Shown piece by piece: positions 37,801-49,800 of a stretch of 64,000 nt of DNA. Positions within the stretch are counted from its first letter, which is position 1. Every line of letters begins with the position of its first letter. This DNA is from Corbicula japonica. Lineage: Eukaryota > Mollusca > Bivalvia > Venerida > Cyrenidae. Location of the stretch: positions 17,970,053 to 18,034,052 of the forward strand of contig JAZAYU010000002.1 in NCBI GenBank assembly GCA_038501625.1. The letters are read 5' to 3'. The notes beneath the pieces are model-generated. The model was not told the origin of the DNA. It saw nothing but the letters and a program-made list of their open reading frames with translations, and did not search any database. The translations under genes were made by a program, and so were the position numbers.

Positions 37801-40800
37801 CTTTCATGTATTTGATTATGTATTCATATTGAACCAGGAGTACTTTTATGACACTTGGTTTCTTATTATGCAATTAATTTAACCTTTCTACATGCAAAAC
37901 AATCATTTGTGCTAAAATGAACAACTAGGAAGCAACTGCTTCTGTTTAAGTTCTAAAAATCAGGTTTCTTGAAGATTTTTTAAATTTATTAACTTTTGCA
38001 TTACTTTTCATATGTCAGAGACAATATCAATAATCATAAGCAAAACATTTTTTGGTTTTATTGTCAATGACAAAAATGTCACATAGAATAGTTTCGCACT
38101 AAACAAAAGGACCAAAATCAGATAGAATATTATGACCAATTTCTCTTTCCAAAGTCATTTCTAGAAAATATTTTAATCCTTTTTACATGACATGTGTCAT
38201 GTCTTGATATATATCCTTTTCTGCAAAAACATGATTTTTGGAAAAAAAAATGTCAGATAGAATAGTTTCGCACTCAGCCCTCAAATTGTGCACCCCATGT
38301 TGTTGATTTGTTTTTATGGATCAATCATTGACTAAACAGCTTTATTTTCATCGAAGCATACTTGAAATGTAACTTCAAATTAAAATATATATTTTTGTAT
38401 AAATCGAGGTAACATTAAGAAAACTCAACGACTATGTTTTCTTATTTACTTCATTGGTTGAATGTACTGCCTTACTTTCATATCATTTGTATTTTAAACC
38501 AGTTCTCTTCAGCTCGTTTCAAACTGGCCTTATTTTCAGAGTTAAAAACTGAAATAAGCTTTCATGCAAAACAACGAAATGTAACCGCGAATCTACATGC
38601 TCTTAACCAGCGGCATTAACGCATGTCAAAATTACTGCTGAACAACATATAGTTAACGAATTAATGTTTTGTTTGTTATTTTCCGTGTTATCGGTTAATA
38701 TATGTTGTTTTGTAATAAATAAATAAATAAATAAATAAATACATCATTATATTACAAACGGGGAATCAGGCAGCTAGAAAAATGTTTCATTTACCGCATT
38801 TATCAAATAATAAAGAAGAATCCACGTGCGTTAGTCTAAACCGTTCATCCGCAATACAAAAATACAATTGATTTTTATAAAAATTATGACTTTGCTCGAC
38901 TATTCGAAGAATATGTCGAGCTATTCTACTAACTTTTTCGTCGGGGTCGGCGTCGCTTTGCTTTAAGTTTGCATGCAACCTACTTATATCGTACAACTGT
39001 GAATATAGTTTGACAATTGTCAGATAAATAACAGATACTTGCTTACTACGAATATGCATTCTTAATTCAAAAGTAACGGATGGCGGATGGAGTTTATGGT
39101 CATCATGGACAGCTTGCACTCAGTCATGCGATTCCGGTATGCATACAAGAAGTCGAAATTGTGATAATCCTAAACCATCTGTCGGAGGGAAACATTGCTC
39201 CGGGAGTTCGTACGAAACATCTGTTTCAAGAAATGTCCAAGTAACTTAACAAAATGTAAGATAGCCCATGATAAATATTGTCTGTTTGAATTACCCAATG
39301 AGTGATTACACTAAACTTTAATTTTTGGTAAATTAAAAAGTTAATTGCCCGAATTAAAATCATGAGTGACATTATTTTTAATAAGATCAAACAATAACAG
39401 TCATTTGAAAACTCGTGTATTTTTAGCTCGCTTTTTCGAATAATATGCCAAGCTTTTCTACTCACTTTTTCATCGTGGTCGGCGTCGGGGTCGCTGTCCC
39501 GCTTTTGTTACACTTTGCATGCAAACTACTTATATCGTACACAGTACTTCAACTTCAGCTTTTAAACTTAGCAAACTTTTTCAGCATCATGTCCCTAGTG
39601 TGTATGTCAAGAAACATACCTCTAGCTTCAAATTTGATCAAATTATGGCCATTTTTCAACTCTAAAATTTTAAGGTTAAAGTTTGCGTTGAAGAAGGTAC
39701 ACGCTCATAACTCCAATACTGCTTATGGTGCAGCGTTGAAACTTTGTACACCTGTTAACCAACAAATCCCCCGAGTATGTGCGCAAAGAATCATAAGTCT
39801 AACTTTCTTTGATCAAATTACATCCCCTTTTTAGCTTATCTGTCACATAGTGACAGGGTGAGCTTTTGATCGTCTTTCATCCGGCGTCCGTCGTCCGTCG
39901 AGCGTCCACAATTGTTGTTCGCACTCTAGCGGTCTTAATTTTTATACCATCTTCTTCAAACTTGTCAGAATGTTAATCTCAATAATATCTAGTTCAAGTT
40001 TGTAGCTTGGTCATGTAATCCTTAAACTAGGTCACGCGGTCATAATTTTAGTGCGATCCTTCTTAAACTAGAATGTTTATCTCAATATAATAGAAAAAGC
40101 TTGTCCGCACTCTAGCAGTCTTAATTTTGGTCCGATCTTTTTCAACCTTGGTCAGAATGTTTATCTCAATGATATCTAGATCAAGTTCGAAACTGGGTCA
40201 TGTGACCTTGAAAACTAGGTTACAAGGTCAAATTATAGAAAAAGCTTGTCCGCGCTCTAGCAGTTTTAATTTTAGTCCGATCTTTTTCAAATTTGTTCAG
40301 AATGTTTATCTTAATGATATATAGAACACTTTTGTAACTGGGTCATGTGACCTTGAAAACTAGGTCACTTTGTCAAATTATAGAAAAAGCTTGTCTACAC
40401 ACTAGCAGTAACTATCTTGGTCCGATCTTCATCAAATTTGGTAAAATGTTTATCTGAATGATATCTTGGAATTCTTTGTTACTGGGTCACGTGACCTTGA
40501 AATTTAGGTCACTTGATCAAATATAAGCAAAAGCTTGTCCGCACTCTTACAGCCTTAATTTTGGTCTGATCTTCTTCAGACTTGGTAAGAATGTTTTCTC
40601 AATGATATATAGGTAAAGTTCGAAATTGGATCATAAGACCTTGAAAACAAGGTCACAAGGTCAAATTATAGAAAAAGCTTGTCTGCACTCTAGCGGTTTT
40701 AATTTTGGTCCATCTTCTTTAAACTTGGTCAGAATGTTTATCTCAATGATATCTAAATCAAGTTCAAACTGGTTCATGTGATCCTTAAACCAGGTCACTT

Positions 40801-43800
40801 CAAATTATAGAAAAAGGCTGTCCGCGCTCTAGAGGTCTTAATTTTATTGCGATCCTTCTTAAACTTTGTCAGAATGTTAATCTCAATGATATCTATGTCA
40901 AGTTCATAACTGATCCTGGGAAACTTAAAACTAGGTCACTAGGTCGAACTAAAAACAAGCTTTTCCGCACTCTAGCGGTCTTAATTTTGGTCGGTTCTTC
41001 TTCCAACTTGGTCAGAATGTTTATCTCAATGATATCTAGGCCAAGTTTGAAACTGGGTCATGTGACCTTGAAAACTGGGTCACATGGTCAAACTATAGAA
41101 AAAGCTTATCCGCAATCCAGCAGTCTTAATTTTGGTTCATCTTCTTCAAACATGGTCAGAATGTTTATCTCAATGATATCTAGGTCAAGTTCGTAACTTG
41201 GTCATTAGACCTTGAAAACTAGGTCAGTAGGTCAAATAATAGAAAATGCTTGTCAGCACTATAGCGGTGTTAATTTTGGGCCGATCTTCTTTAAACTTTG
41301 TTTGAATGTTTATCTCACTGATATTTAGGTCATGTTTGAAACTGAGTCATGTGGCTTTGAAACTAGGTCACAATGTCAAATAAAAGAAAAAGCTGGTCCG
41401 CACTCTAGCAATTTTAAATTTGGTCCGATCTTCTTTAAATTTGGTCAGAATGTTTATCTCAAAGGTGTCAAAAATTAACCCGTTACCGATGTCATGCAGT
41501 AATTGTTACGTATATCAGGGCTATCCGATCAACGTTTTTTTGGCGTTGTCCCGGTTAGCTCAGTTGGTTACGTCGCAGGAATTGCATGGCTAGGCGCTGT
41601 CGCCGTGACGGTGCGGGTTCGCTCCCAGCTAGAGACACTATCATTTGTCCGCAATTAAGCAGTCTTAATTTTGGTCCATCTAGTTTAACTTGGTCAGAAT
41701 GTTTATCTCAATGATATCTAGGTCAAGTTCGAAATTGGGTCATGTGACCTTGAAAACTAGGTCACTAGGTCAAGTGATAATAAAAGTTTTTCTGCACACT
41801 AGTGGTCTTAATTTTGGTCTGATCTTCACTTTCATTACAATAAGATCTTGGTTCCTTTCTTGAAATTGCCATATTGCATTATGGGTTCCAGAGTTATGGC
41901 ACCTGAAAGTACCAAAATTAGCTATTTAGACCTTGTTTTTACAATAGCAGCTTCATTTTTTATTTGAAGTTGATCAGACTTTTACAATACTTGAGTTACT
42001 TTAAGATCTCGGTTACCTCTATTTCTCAAGTATGTGTGCCAAGAATCTAACTTCAATCCATCAAATTATGGTCTTTTTAAACTTAGAATTTAAGGTTAAA
42101 GTTTGCATGCAAGCAGTTACAAACTTATAACTTGAAACTTTGTAAACTTCTTCAACATTCTCTTCATCTCGTGTCGATGTGTTAAGAACCATCACTCTAC
42201 CGTGCTTTTTTATATTTGATTTAATTATCACTTTATACACTTTTTGGGATTAAGAAATTATGATAAAATTGCAGGCAGACTCATAACATTTATACCATTA
42301 TGGTGACATCGATAAAACTGTGAATACATTTGTACTTGTATATTAATTTGGTAAACTATCAAAATTTTTGTTGGTTTGGCAAGTACCATATTTCTTATAG
42401 GCATTTGTATTGAAAAAATCCCTTTTTGAAATTTATGATTATAGTTTGCATGCAAGTTTCTTTCTTATGTAATGCTTCAACAAATATATCATACATATGA
42501 CACTTCAATACTTTAGTATGAAGTTTCGAGTGGATAAGGGAGGTGGGGGATTTGGAGGTGGTAGTAGAGGGGTCCGTGGTGGCTGGGTTTGGTACCCCAA
42601 ACCAAGAATTGTTTCATGTTATTTATTACAAAACTTTAACCAACAAATATGTTTTGTATTTGGTGGGTGGAGATTCATCTACCTATACATCACTCCTTTA
42701 TTTCCCCAAAGTTGATAACATAGAAAACACACCTAAAACATAAAACAATGTGTCAATATAGAATTGTTGTAAAAAGTGAAATATGCATATCAGGAATGGC
42801 CACATCCAACAGATAAAAGCCTCCCCAAACAGTCAAAAGGTAAAGAGGAAAAGAGAGCATGGTTATACAATAATCAGTTTTAAAATAGACGCCACAAATA
42901 ATTAAAGAAAGTGAGATTCCGATGGGGTTAACGCCTTGGAACGGTCAGTGGCAAAACAATATGCCCTTTTAAACCAGGTTATAGGGTGCAGCAACCACAC
43001 ACTTGCCCCAACAAGTTCTCATATCCACAAACAAGGAGCATAATAAATAGGAATGTAAAATACCATAATAATTTTAATACTTACCTATAATTGGTCCAGA
43101 TAACGCTGAAGTATTAAACATACTGCTTATGTTAAAACATTATGGAGAGCAACAAATAATGAAAAGAGAAATGAACGCATCAGGAAAAGCTTCTGCAAAG
43201 AAAGACAGCCTCTTAGTGCAGCAAAGGTAGACATTAAAATAGGAAAATTTAAAATTATTATGGTATTTTACATTACTATTTATTATGCTCCTAAATTGCA
43301 CTAATTTTATTGCTTTTTGTCAGAAGCCTTTTTAAAAAAACACACATGCTCTTTGTACTTAAGGTCTTTCTTCTGGTTTGTTGAAATTATTGTTGAATCT
43401 TCAATTATATTCCCCTATTTTCTTTATCTAAAACTAAAGACAATTCGGAAATTGCATTTGATCTGATAGCTCTTATGTGTAAAATGATTTTTTGTTGTTG
43501 AGGTGCATTTCACAAACTTCTTCCATCACATTCCGAAGGATGAATACTTTATAGTAGATGTGTAACGTATCTGCATACATTTGTTATTGTCAGAACGGAT
43601 TCTTATCAGGAGTTTAAATGGTAACTTCCCAATCTTCATATGCATATTTTTGCTGGGTGAAGAGGCTGTCTTTTCTGGAGGCTTTTCCTGATTTTCAAAA
43701 ATCTAAATTTTTAGCTGGAAACGATTTCATAGCGACTGATTAGCTGTCTTTATTACACTATAAATGTTTTTCTTCTCAATACAAAGGTTATTTAGAACAT

Positions 43801-46800
43801 CTCGCATGTTCATGATACTTATAAATGCAATTATTTATTTTCGATCTTTTCATAAAAAATATATTATGACAATACATGACATGACGTCAGTTCTGTTGAA
43901 AAAAATTGAGCCATTAAATAAATATTCTTTCATCGTTTTAAGAATATTTACCATCATTGTAAGTAGTACTTAAATTATCCACTTTAGTATAAAACGTTAT
44001 TCGGAAATATATTCAGTATAAGGTATGAGTTTTTAATTTGTCGCCTGACTAGGTGACATAAAGGGATAACTTTCGTCGGCGGCGTCCGGATTCCTTGTCC
44101 GGAGCTTACCTTTGTCACCGTAGGTCCAAATGACTCCAAACTTGGTATGCATGTATCTGGCAATGACTCGAAGAGCAGTGCACAAGAACCGTAACTATAA
44201 CTTTTTCCGTTTTAAATTCCCCTTTGATTGAGTTTTAAAGAGCATTTCTTGTCCGGAAGTTAACTTTGTCACCATAGGTTCAAATGACTACAAACTTTGT
44301 ATGCATGTTTCTTGCAATGACTCAAAGTGCACTGCTTAAGAACCGTAACTCTACCTTCTTCCGTTTTCTAATTCCCCTTTGATTGATTTTTAAAGAGCAT
44401 TTCTTGTCCGGAGCCTTACTTTGTCACCATAGGTTTAAATGACTACAAATTTGGTATGCATGTTTCTGGCAATGGCTCGAAGTGCAGTGCTTAAGAACCG
44501 TAACTCTACCTTCTTCCGTTTTTTAATTCCCCTTTGAATGATTTTTAAAGAGAATTTCTTGTCCGGAGCGTAACTTTGTCACCACAGGTTCAAATGACTA
44601 CAAACTTTGTATGCATGTTTCTTTCAATGACTCGAAGTGCTGAGCACAAGAACTGTAACTCTACCTTGTTGCAATTTTGAATTAATCCCATTTGATTTTA
44701 TAGTGCATTTCTTGTCCGGAGCGTAACAATATCACCATATGTTAAAATGACTCCAAACTTGGTGTGCATGTTTCTTGCAATGACTCAAAGGGCTATACAC
44801 AAGAACCGTAACTCTACCTTGTTCCATTTTTGAATTATTCCCTTTTGATTGATATTTATTGCATTTCTTGCCAAGCGCATAATTTGTTGTGCATGTTTCT
44901 TGCAATGAGACAATCAAAATGTTATTTTATATGTGAATTTAGTGCAAATACATTGCTTATAACTGTACAACAAAAAAACTAATGAACATTTTTTTATGTC
45001 GAATAACAAAAATTTCGTCAGGCGACATATCCGACTCGCGAAGTTCCAGTACAAAAATTTACATCTGATTTTCACGACACATATCAAACGTTTGCTTGCT
45101 CAGTTTGATTAAGCCTGGTCATGGGCAGTAAGGGAAACTCAGATTCCAACTCAACTTGTATTATGAGTGTTGCACATGCAATTTCATGACGTGGATGAGT
45201 TCTTATAACAATGCCATCGACTACCTTATCCAGTTTCTGAAGATTTGATGTTTAAAGAGAAGAAAACTGTGAAATCATAAAGTGTCTTCCATTTGTTTTA
45301 ATATAGATGCGTTGCCCGGTATGTTTATTTCTCTTTTCAAAAATCGTTTATTTTCACAATGTTCCATTATGACAAATTAGTTTTACATTTCAGGTGGAAG
45401 CATTTATAGGCCAACATGTAAGTATTCAATTATTTTGTTACTCGACATTCCCCTTGGATTTTCTGGGAAATATAATTGTTTTCTTGTGGAAAATTTAACA
45501 GTAAAGCTAAATATGTTGGTTTCATCATATATGTTTCGTAAATGATTGCAGTCATTTTTTTAATTAGATGATTGTCACTTTCACATTTATGACTAAAACC
45601 TTTAAAACATGAAGATTTCTTGATTTACCGTTTACGACAATCCAATCAGTAATCTACAGGAAGTGTGAATGGTGAAACTATCAGTAACATATCTATATTT
45701 CTTCTATAATGAAAGTTGTATAAAAATGTTCTGTTCTAAAGGAAGAAGGAAGTAACTTTTTCTTTCTTCTATATGAATAGGTCAAGACTAAAAATAGCAC
45801 GGGCAGTGTTCTTATCAACTTATGGATATTGTAAGGCACTATTTACATGGTCATAATTTGAAAACACAATACATGTGAAATAAGATAAAAAAAACCGTAA
45901 GGCTGGCAAAACCAAGTAATCATAAAAGAGTTGAATGTTGTGCTTTAAAGCAATGATTGATAACAATCTCAATTCAGAAAAATGTCTGACAATCTAAGCA
46001 AGTCACAAATTGTTAAAAGTCTGTAGTAAATATCTCGAGCAATAAACAAATTATAGTAAAATATTACATTTGTTAAAGAAAATACTAAGATTAAAGGGGA
46101 TTTTATCCTGGAAAATATGATTATTAGAGTTATGGACCCTACCACATATGATGTTGGTGATGATAAGGAATAATGTGAGTGATGATAAGGAACACATATT
46201 TGAAGTTTGAAGTAACACTCTCATTAAATATAGAAGTTAAGCAAACCATATGAGTAATTGCCCATAGGCTAAAAGTAATCCAAGCGGAAAATCCTGATGA
46301 TATGCACAGTTAGACAAGGTGACAAACATTCGAAATTTCAATTAAAGCCTCCAAAGAGTTTGGAGATGGAGTGTGGACAAGGTTTTTAAACAGAAGTTAT
46401 AGTAAAAATGACAAAGGGCCCATAAATAGGCCAAAAATAATCCAAGCGGAAACTCCTGATGTAATCCCAATTAGGCTTAGTGACAAAAATTCCTGTTTAA
46501 TTTCAATGAAATCCACCAAGAGAATATGGAAATGAAGCGTGGACAAGATTTTTATAAAGATGTTATAGTAAAAAAAGGAATAAAGGCCCGTAACTCTGGC
46601 AAAAGTAATCCAAGCGAAAACTCCTGAAGATATACAAAACTATATTATAGGCTAAGTGAAAATTTTTTGTGAAGTTTCAATAATATCCCCAAGGTATTTT
46701 CGAGATGAAACATGAACAAGATTTCAATACAGAAGTTATATAGCTGTAGCCGTGACGGTGCGGGGTAGAGGCAGTATCATTTGAAATTCACAGTAGCGCT

Positions 46801-49800
46801 ATTTGGGCAGTTTGGCGGACGTAAAAAGTATCCCATTACATATACCCAGTACTGTTATCAGTAAAATAACTCGTTACCGATGTCCTGCAGTAATGATAAC
46901 GTATATCAGGCTATCAGATCAACCTTTTTTGGGGTTGTCCCGGTAAGCTCAGTTGGTTGCGTCGTCGGAATTGAAGGGCTAGGCGCAGTCGCCGTGACGG
47001 TGCGGGTTCGCTCCCAGGTAGAGGCAATATGATTTTATATAGAAAAGAGTGAGGGCCCATAATCCGTCCAAACAACATCCAAGCGGAAACTCCTGACATT
47101 ATGCACAACTAGGCGTGGTGACAAACACTCCTGTGAACCTGTAAATTTTTCATGAAATCTACCAAGCTGTTTTGAAGATGAAGCGTGGACAAGATTTTCA
47201 TATAGAAGTTATAGTAAATAAAGATGCCGTTTGGTTGATGTAATGTACCTATAAAGAAAAATTGACTAAGGGCCCGTAACTGCCAAAAATAATCCGAGCG
47301 GAAACTCCTGACGATATGCAAAACTAGGCTCGGTGACAAACACTTCTGAAGTTCCAATGAAATCCCTCAAGCGGTTTTGGATAAGAAGCGTTGGACAAAG
47401 ATTTTACCGGATTTACATTTCGGACGAACGTTGGACGGCCGCACGGACAGTGCGATTACTATATGCCTTCCTTAGGGAGCATAAACATTGATGAAGATAT
47501 AATAAGAAATGACAAAGTTATAGTCAACTGTTTGTTTTCTTGACGGAAGGACGGACAAAGCGATCCCTATGTATCGCATTCTCTTGGAAAGCGCGACACA
47601 AAAACTGTTTTGTCACTCTAACGCAGTAACAGATAAGACAGTACGATAAGATATTAGGCTAGCCTAACACAGTTTCCACGTGCAACTGCACTTAAAATAA
47701 ATCTATCTATCATATACTAGGCATATTTTTATGTGGTCCCTCTTATTTGTAAATCGCATACTATATTAGGTGTAAAATGCAGAAAACTGTATTTTCACCA
47801 TCGCTTTTAACAAATTAACAAGTAACCATAACGCTCATTTCCATTGATATTTAAATGTTTCAAAATAAATTTGAGAATTAGTTTTCGGTGTTTAAAGTTA
47901 ACATTCACTTGTAAATTCATAAATCTATCACAGAACTTACACAGATTTTGGAGTTGGGCCTCAATTGAAACACTTCAATATACAGTAACAGCTCTTTTAC
48001 AGTAACATGAAACGCTTTCCTCATGCCTAATCCCCACATTCCATTTACCAAAGTTAAGAGAAATGTTGTTTGATGAGCGAAGTGTTAGGCTAGCCAAACA
48101 AGACCATATTTATTATGAGCACGAACAACCCAAAAGTGACTGTGAATAACGTATTTCTGAACGAAACGGTAGGAGTTTGCTTATTAACAAATCTATGTGG
48201 GATATAAGTGTATTAAAACCATAAAGATGGCTTCAAACCATGACACGTAAGAGTGTGCAATAAGACGTTAAACCTGTTAAACACATTCAATTTTTAAATA
48301 TAAGATTATCAGATTTTGGGTTCAAGCAAAGAGTTCGACTGCCCAAATAAATGATAACATTATTATGAGTGCTTGACTAGCCTACCAAAGGAGTTTAACT
48401 TAATAAATAATAATATTTCGACAAAATCATCAAACTGTGCTTAATACTTTACTCAGTATCTACGACTTTTATCGCATACGCGAACATTGTTTATCCAGAC
48501 CAGCCATACCATTTATGCCATCTGATCAGGATCTGCACTGTTCGCCCACGTAATATTGGCGTATCTGTGAAATTAACATCGTTAAGGAATTTTATATTGT
48601 TTCAACATCTTCCTTTTTCTATCGTTGCTTTATTAAAAGACTGTCTTTTTTGAAAAGGCTTTTCCTGGTATGTTTATTAATCTTTTCAACAATCTTGTAG
48701 CTCTACAATGTTTAATTTTAACAAATCCGTTTTGTATTTCAGGGCTTGATAGACTAAATATATGTAAGTATTTAATTGTTGTTCCACTGGGAATTCCTAC
48801 AAGATATTCTCCGCGATAAATATTTTTGTAATTAGTTTTGGTGTGAAAAATTATAGAATATACACTTAATGGCAATAAATGAGTTCACAAATTTAAAATG
48901 GCGGCGTAAACGATAAAGATAGGTAGAAAGTTTCAGTAAATATCCGAGCTCCAAAGTAAATATAATTGATAAAAATTATCCCGGACGAATCTGTCGGGTA
49001 TCGATGGTAACCTGTCACCGCGTGTCTCCATGACGTTCGCTGTGAACAGAATACCGGCGCGAGATTTAATAAAAATGGCACTGCACGGCAAAGAATTGAC
49101 AGTGGAGACAAAAAACCTGATCGTAAAACTAGAAAACGATGGATATTCTCATAAAAAAATTAGCGAAATAACCGGGACAAATCGAAGAACTATTTCTAAA
49201 TTTTTGGTAAGGTTTAAATCGAGTGGTGAAGTAGAAAACGTTTACCGAAGTGGGCGAAAGAAAAAGACATCAGCACAAGCAGATAGGGTACTTTTTAAAA
49301 TGTTGCCATGTTTCAAAAGCAGCAAATAAATGGAAAACAGATAACAATATCAATACCTTAAGTTGGCCATCACAGAGCCCAGACCTCAATATTATTGAAA
49401 ATATATGGCGAAAATTAAAATTACTGGTTGAAAAACGGTTAGCCGAAATCAAAAACAAAGGTGACTTAGTGAGAGTGGTGCACGAAGCCTGGAGTAGTAT
49501 TTCTCCCGAGTATGTACACAGTCTTTATGCAAGTTTACAAGACCGATTGTCGGCAGTCAGAAAGGCAAAAGGATATATTACAAGATAATAACAAATTCAG
49601 GTACGTTTGTTCAACATGTTCCCCAGTTTTATAGTTTAATTAATCGCTAATATTTTGATGCATTCTAGATGACGTTACGTTTGGGAACTCAATTATGGCC
49701 TATATCTGTAAACATTATTTCGTTCGATAGTTTTGCCCATGTTTTATATGATAATGTGATATAAATATTCTATGCCGGTTACTTTTAGTTTCAGCCAGTA

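Larger units (their letters stand above)
33607..38285. mobile_element. 4.7-kb DNA element with repeated subterminal motifs
   Basis: Ends are inverted: GAGGGCTTAGTGCGAAACTA at the left, mirrored by TAGTTTCGCACTCAGCCCTC at the right. Variants of GTGCGAAACTATTCTATGTGA recur near 33614, 33849, 33957 (inverted) and 34015, and at the right near 38079 and 38253 (inverted). Such clustered subterminal sites are typical of transposase-binding arrays. I see no transposase of its own; the one at 35585-36420 belongs to a nested mariner. Superfamily unknown; the target duplication is not clear. Confidence 0.72.
33001..39073. other. Long intron with nested transposons
   Basis: No coding exon of the TSP1 gene is seen here. 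The stretch is mostly the 4.7-kb element at 33607-38285 with a mariner copy inside, plus an AATA microsatellite (38714-38740) and a truncated interspersed repeat (38880-39000). Confidence 0.6.
39424..42480 (+). repeat. Interspersed repeat family G, split by a minisatellite element
   Basis: The left half (39424-39834) starts TTAGCTCGCTTTTTCGAATA and holds GGTCGGCGTCGGGGTCG. The right half (about 41835-42480) contains AAGGTTAAAGTTTGCATGCA. The minisatellite element at 39835-41830 lies between them, as if inserted. Confidence 0.55.
46100..47490 (+). repeat. About 170-bp minisatellite element with SINE insertions
   Basis: About six units carrying variants of AATCCAAGCGGAAACTCCTGA, GGTGACAAA, AGCGTGGACAAGATTTT and GAAGTTATAGTAAA. 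The tail is GGACGGCCGCACGGACAGTG then TACTATATGCCTTCC. The unit order is broken by SINE sequences near 46743 and 46847. Confidence 0.8.

Noticed and set aside
39445..39834. 129-residue open frame
   Set aside because: It lies inside an interspersed repeat (family G) present elsewhere in the window, with no domain motif.
39835..41830. CRISPR-like array
   Set aside because: Repeats are contiguous diverged 140-bp units without unique spacers in a eukaryotic genome.
42497..42743. Gly-rich open frames
   Set aside because: They come from a G-rich low-complexity stretch; no splice sites or family motif support them.
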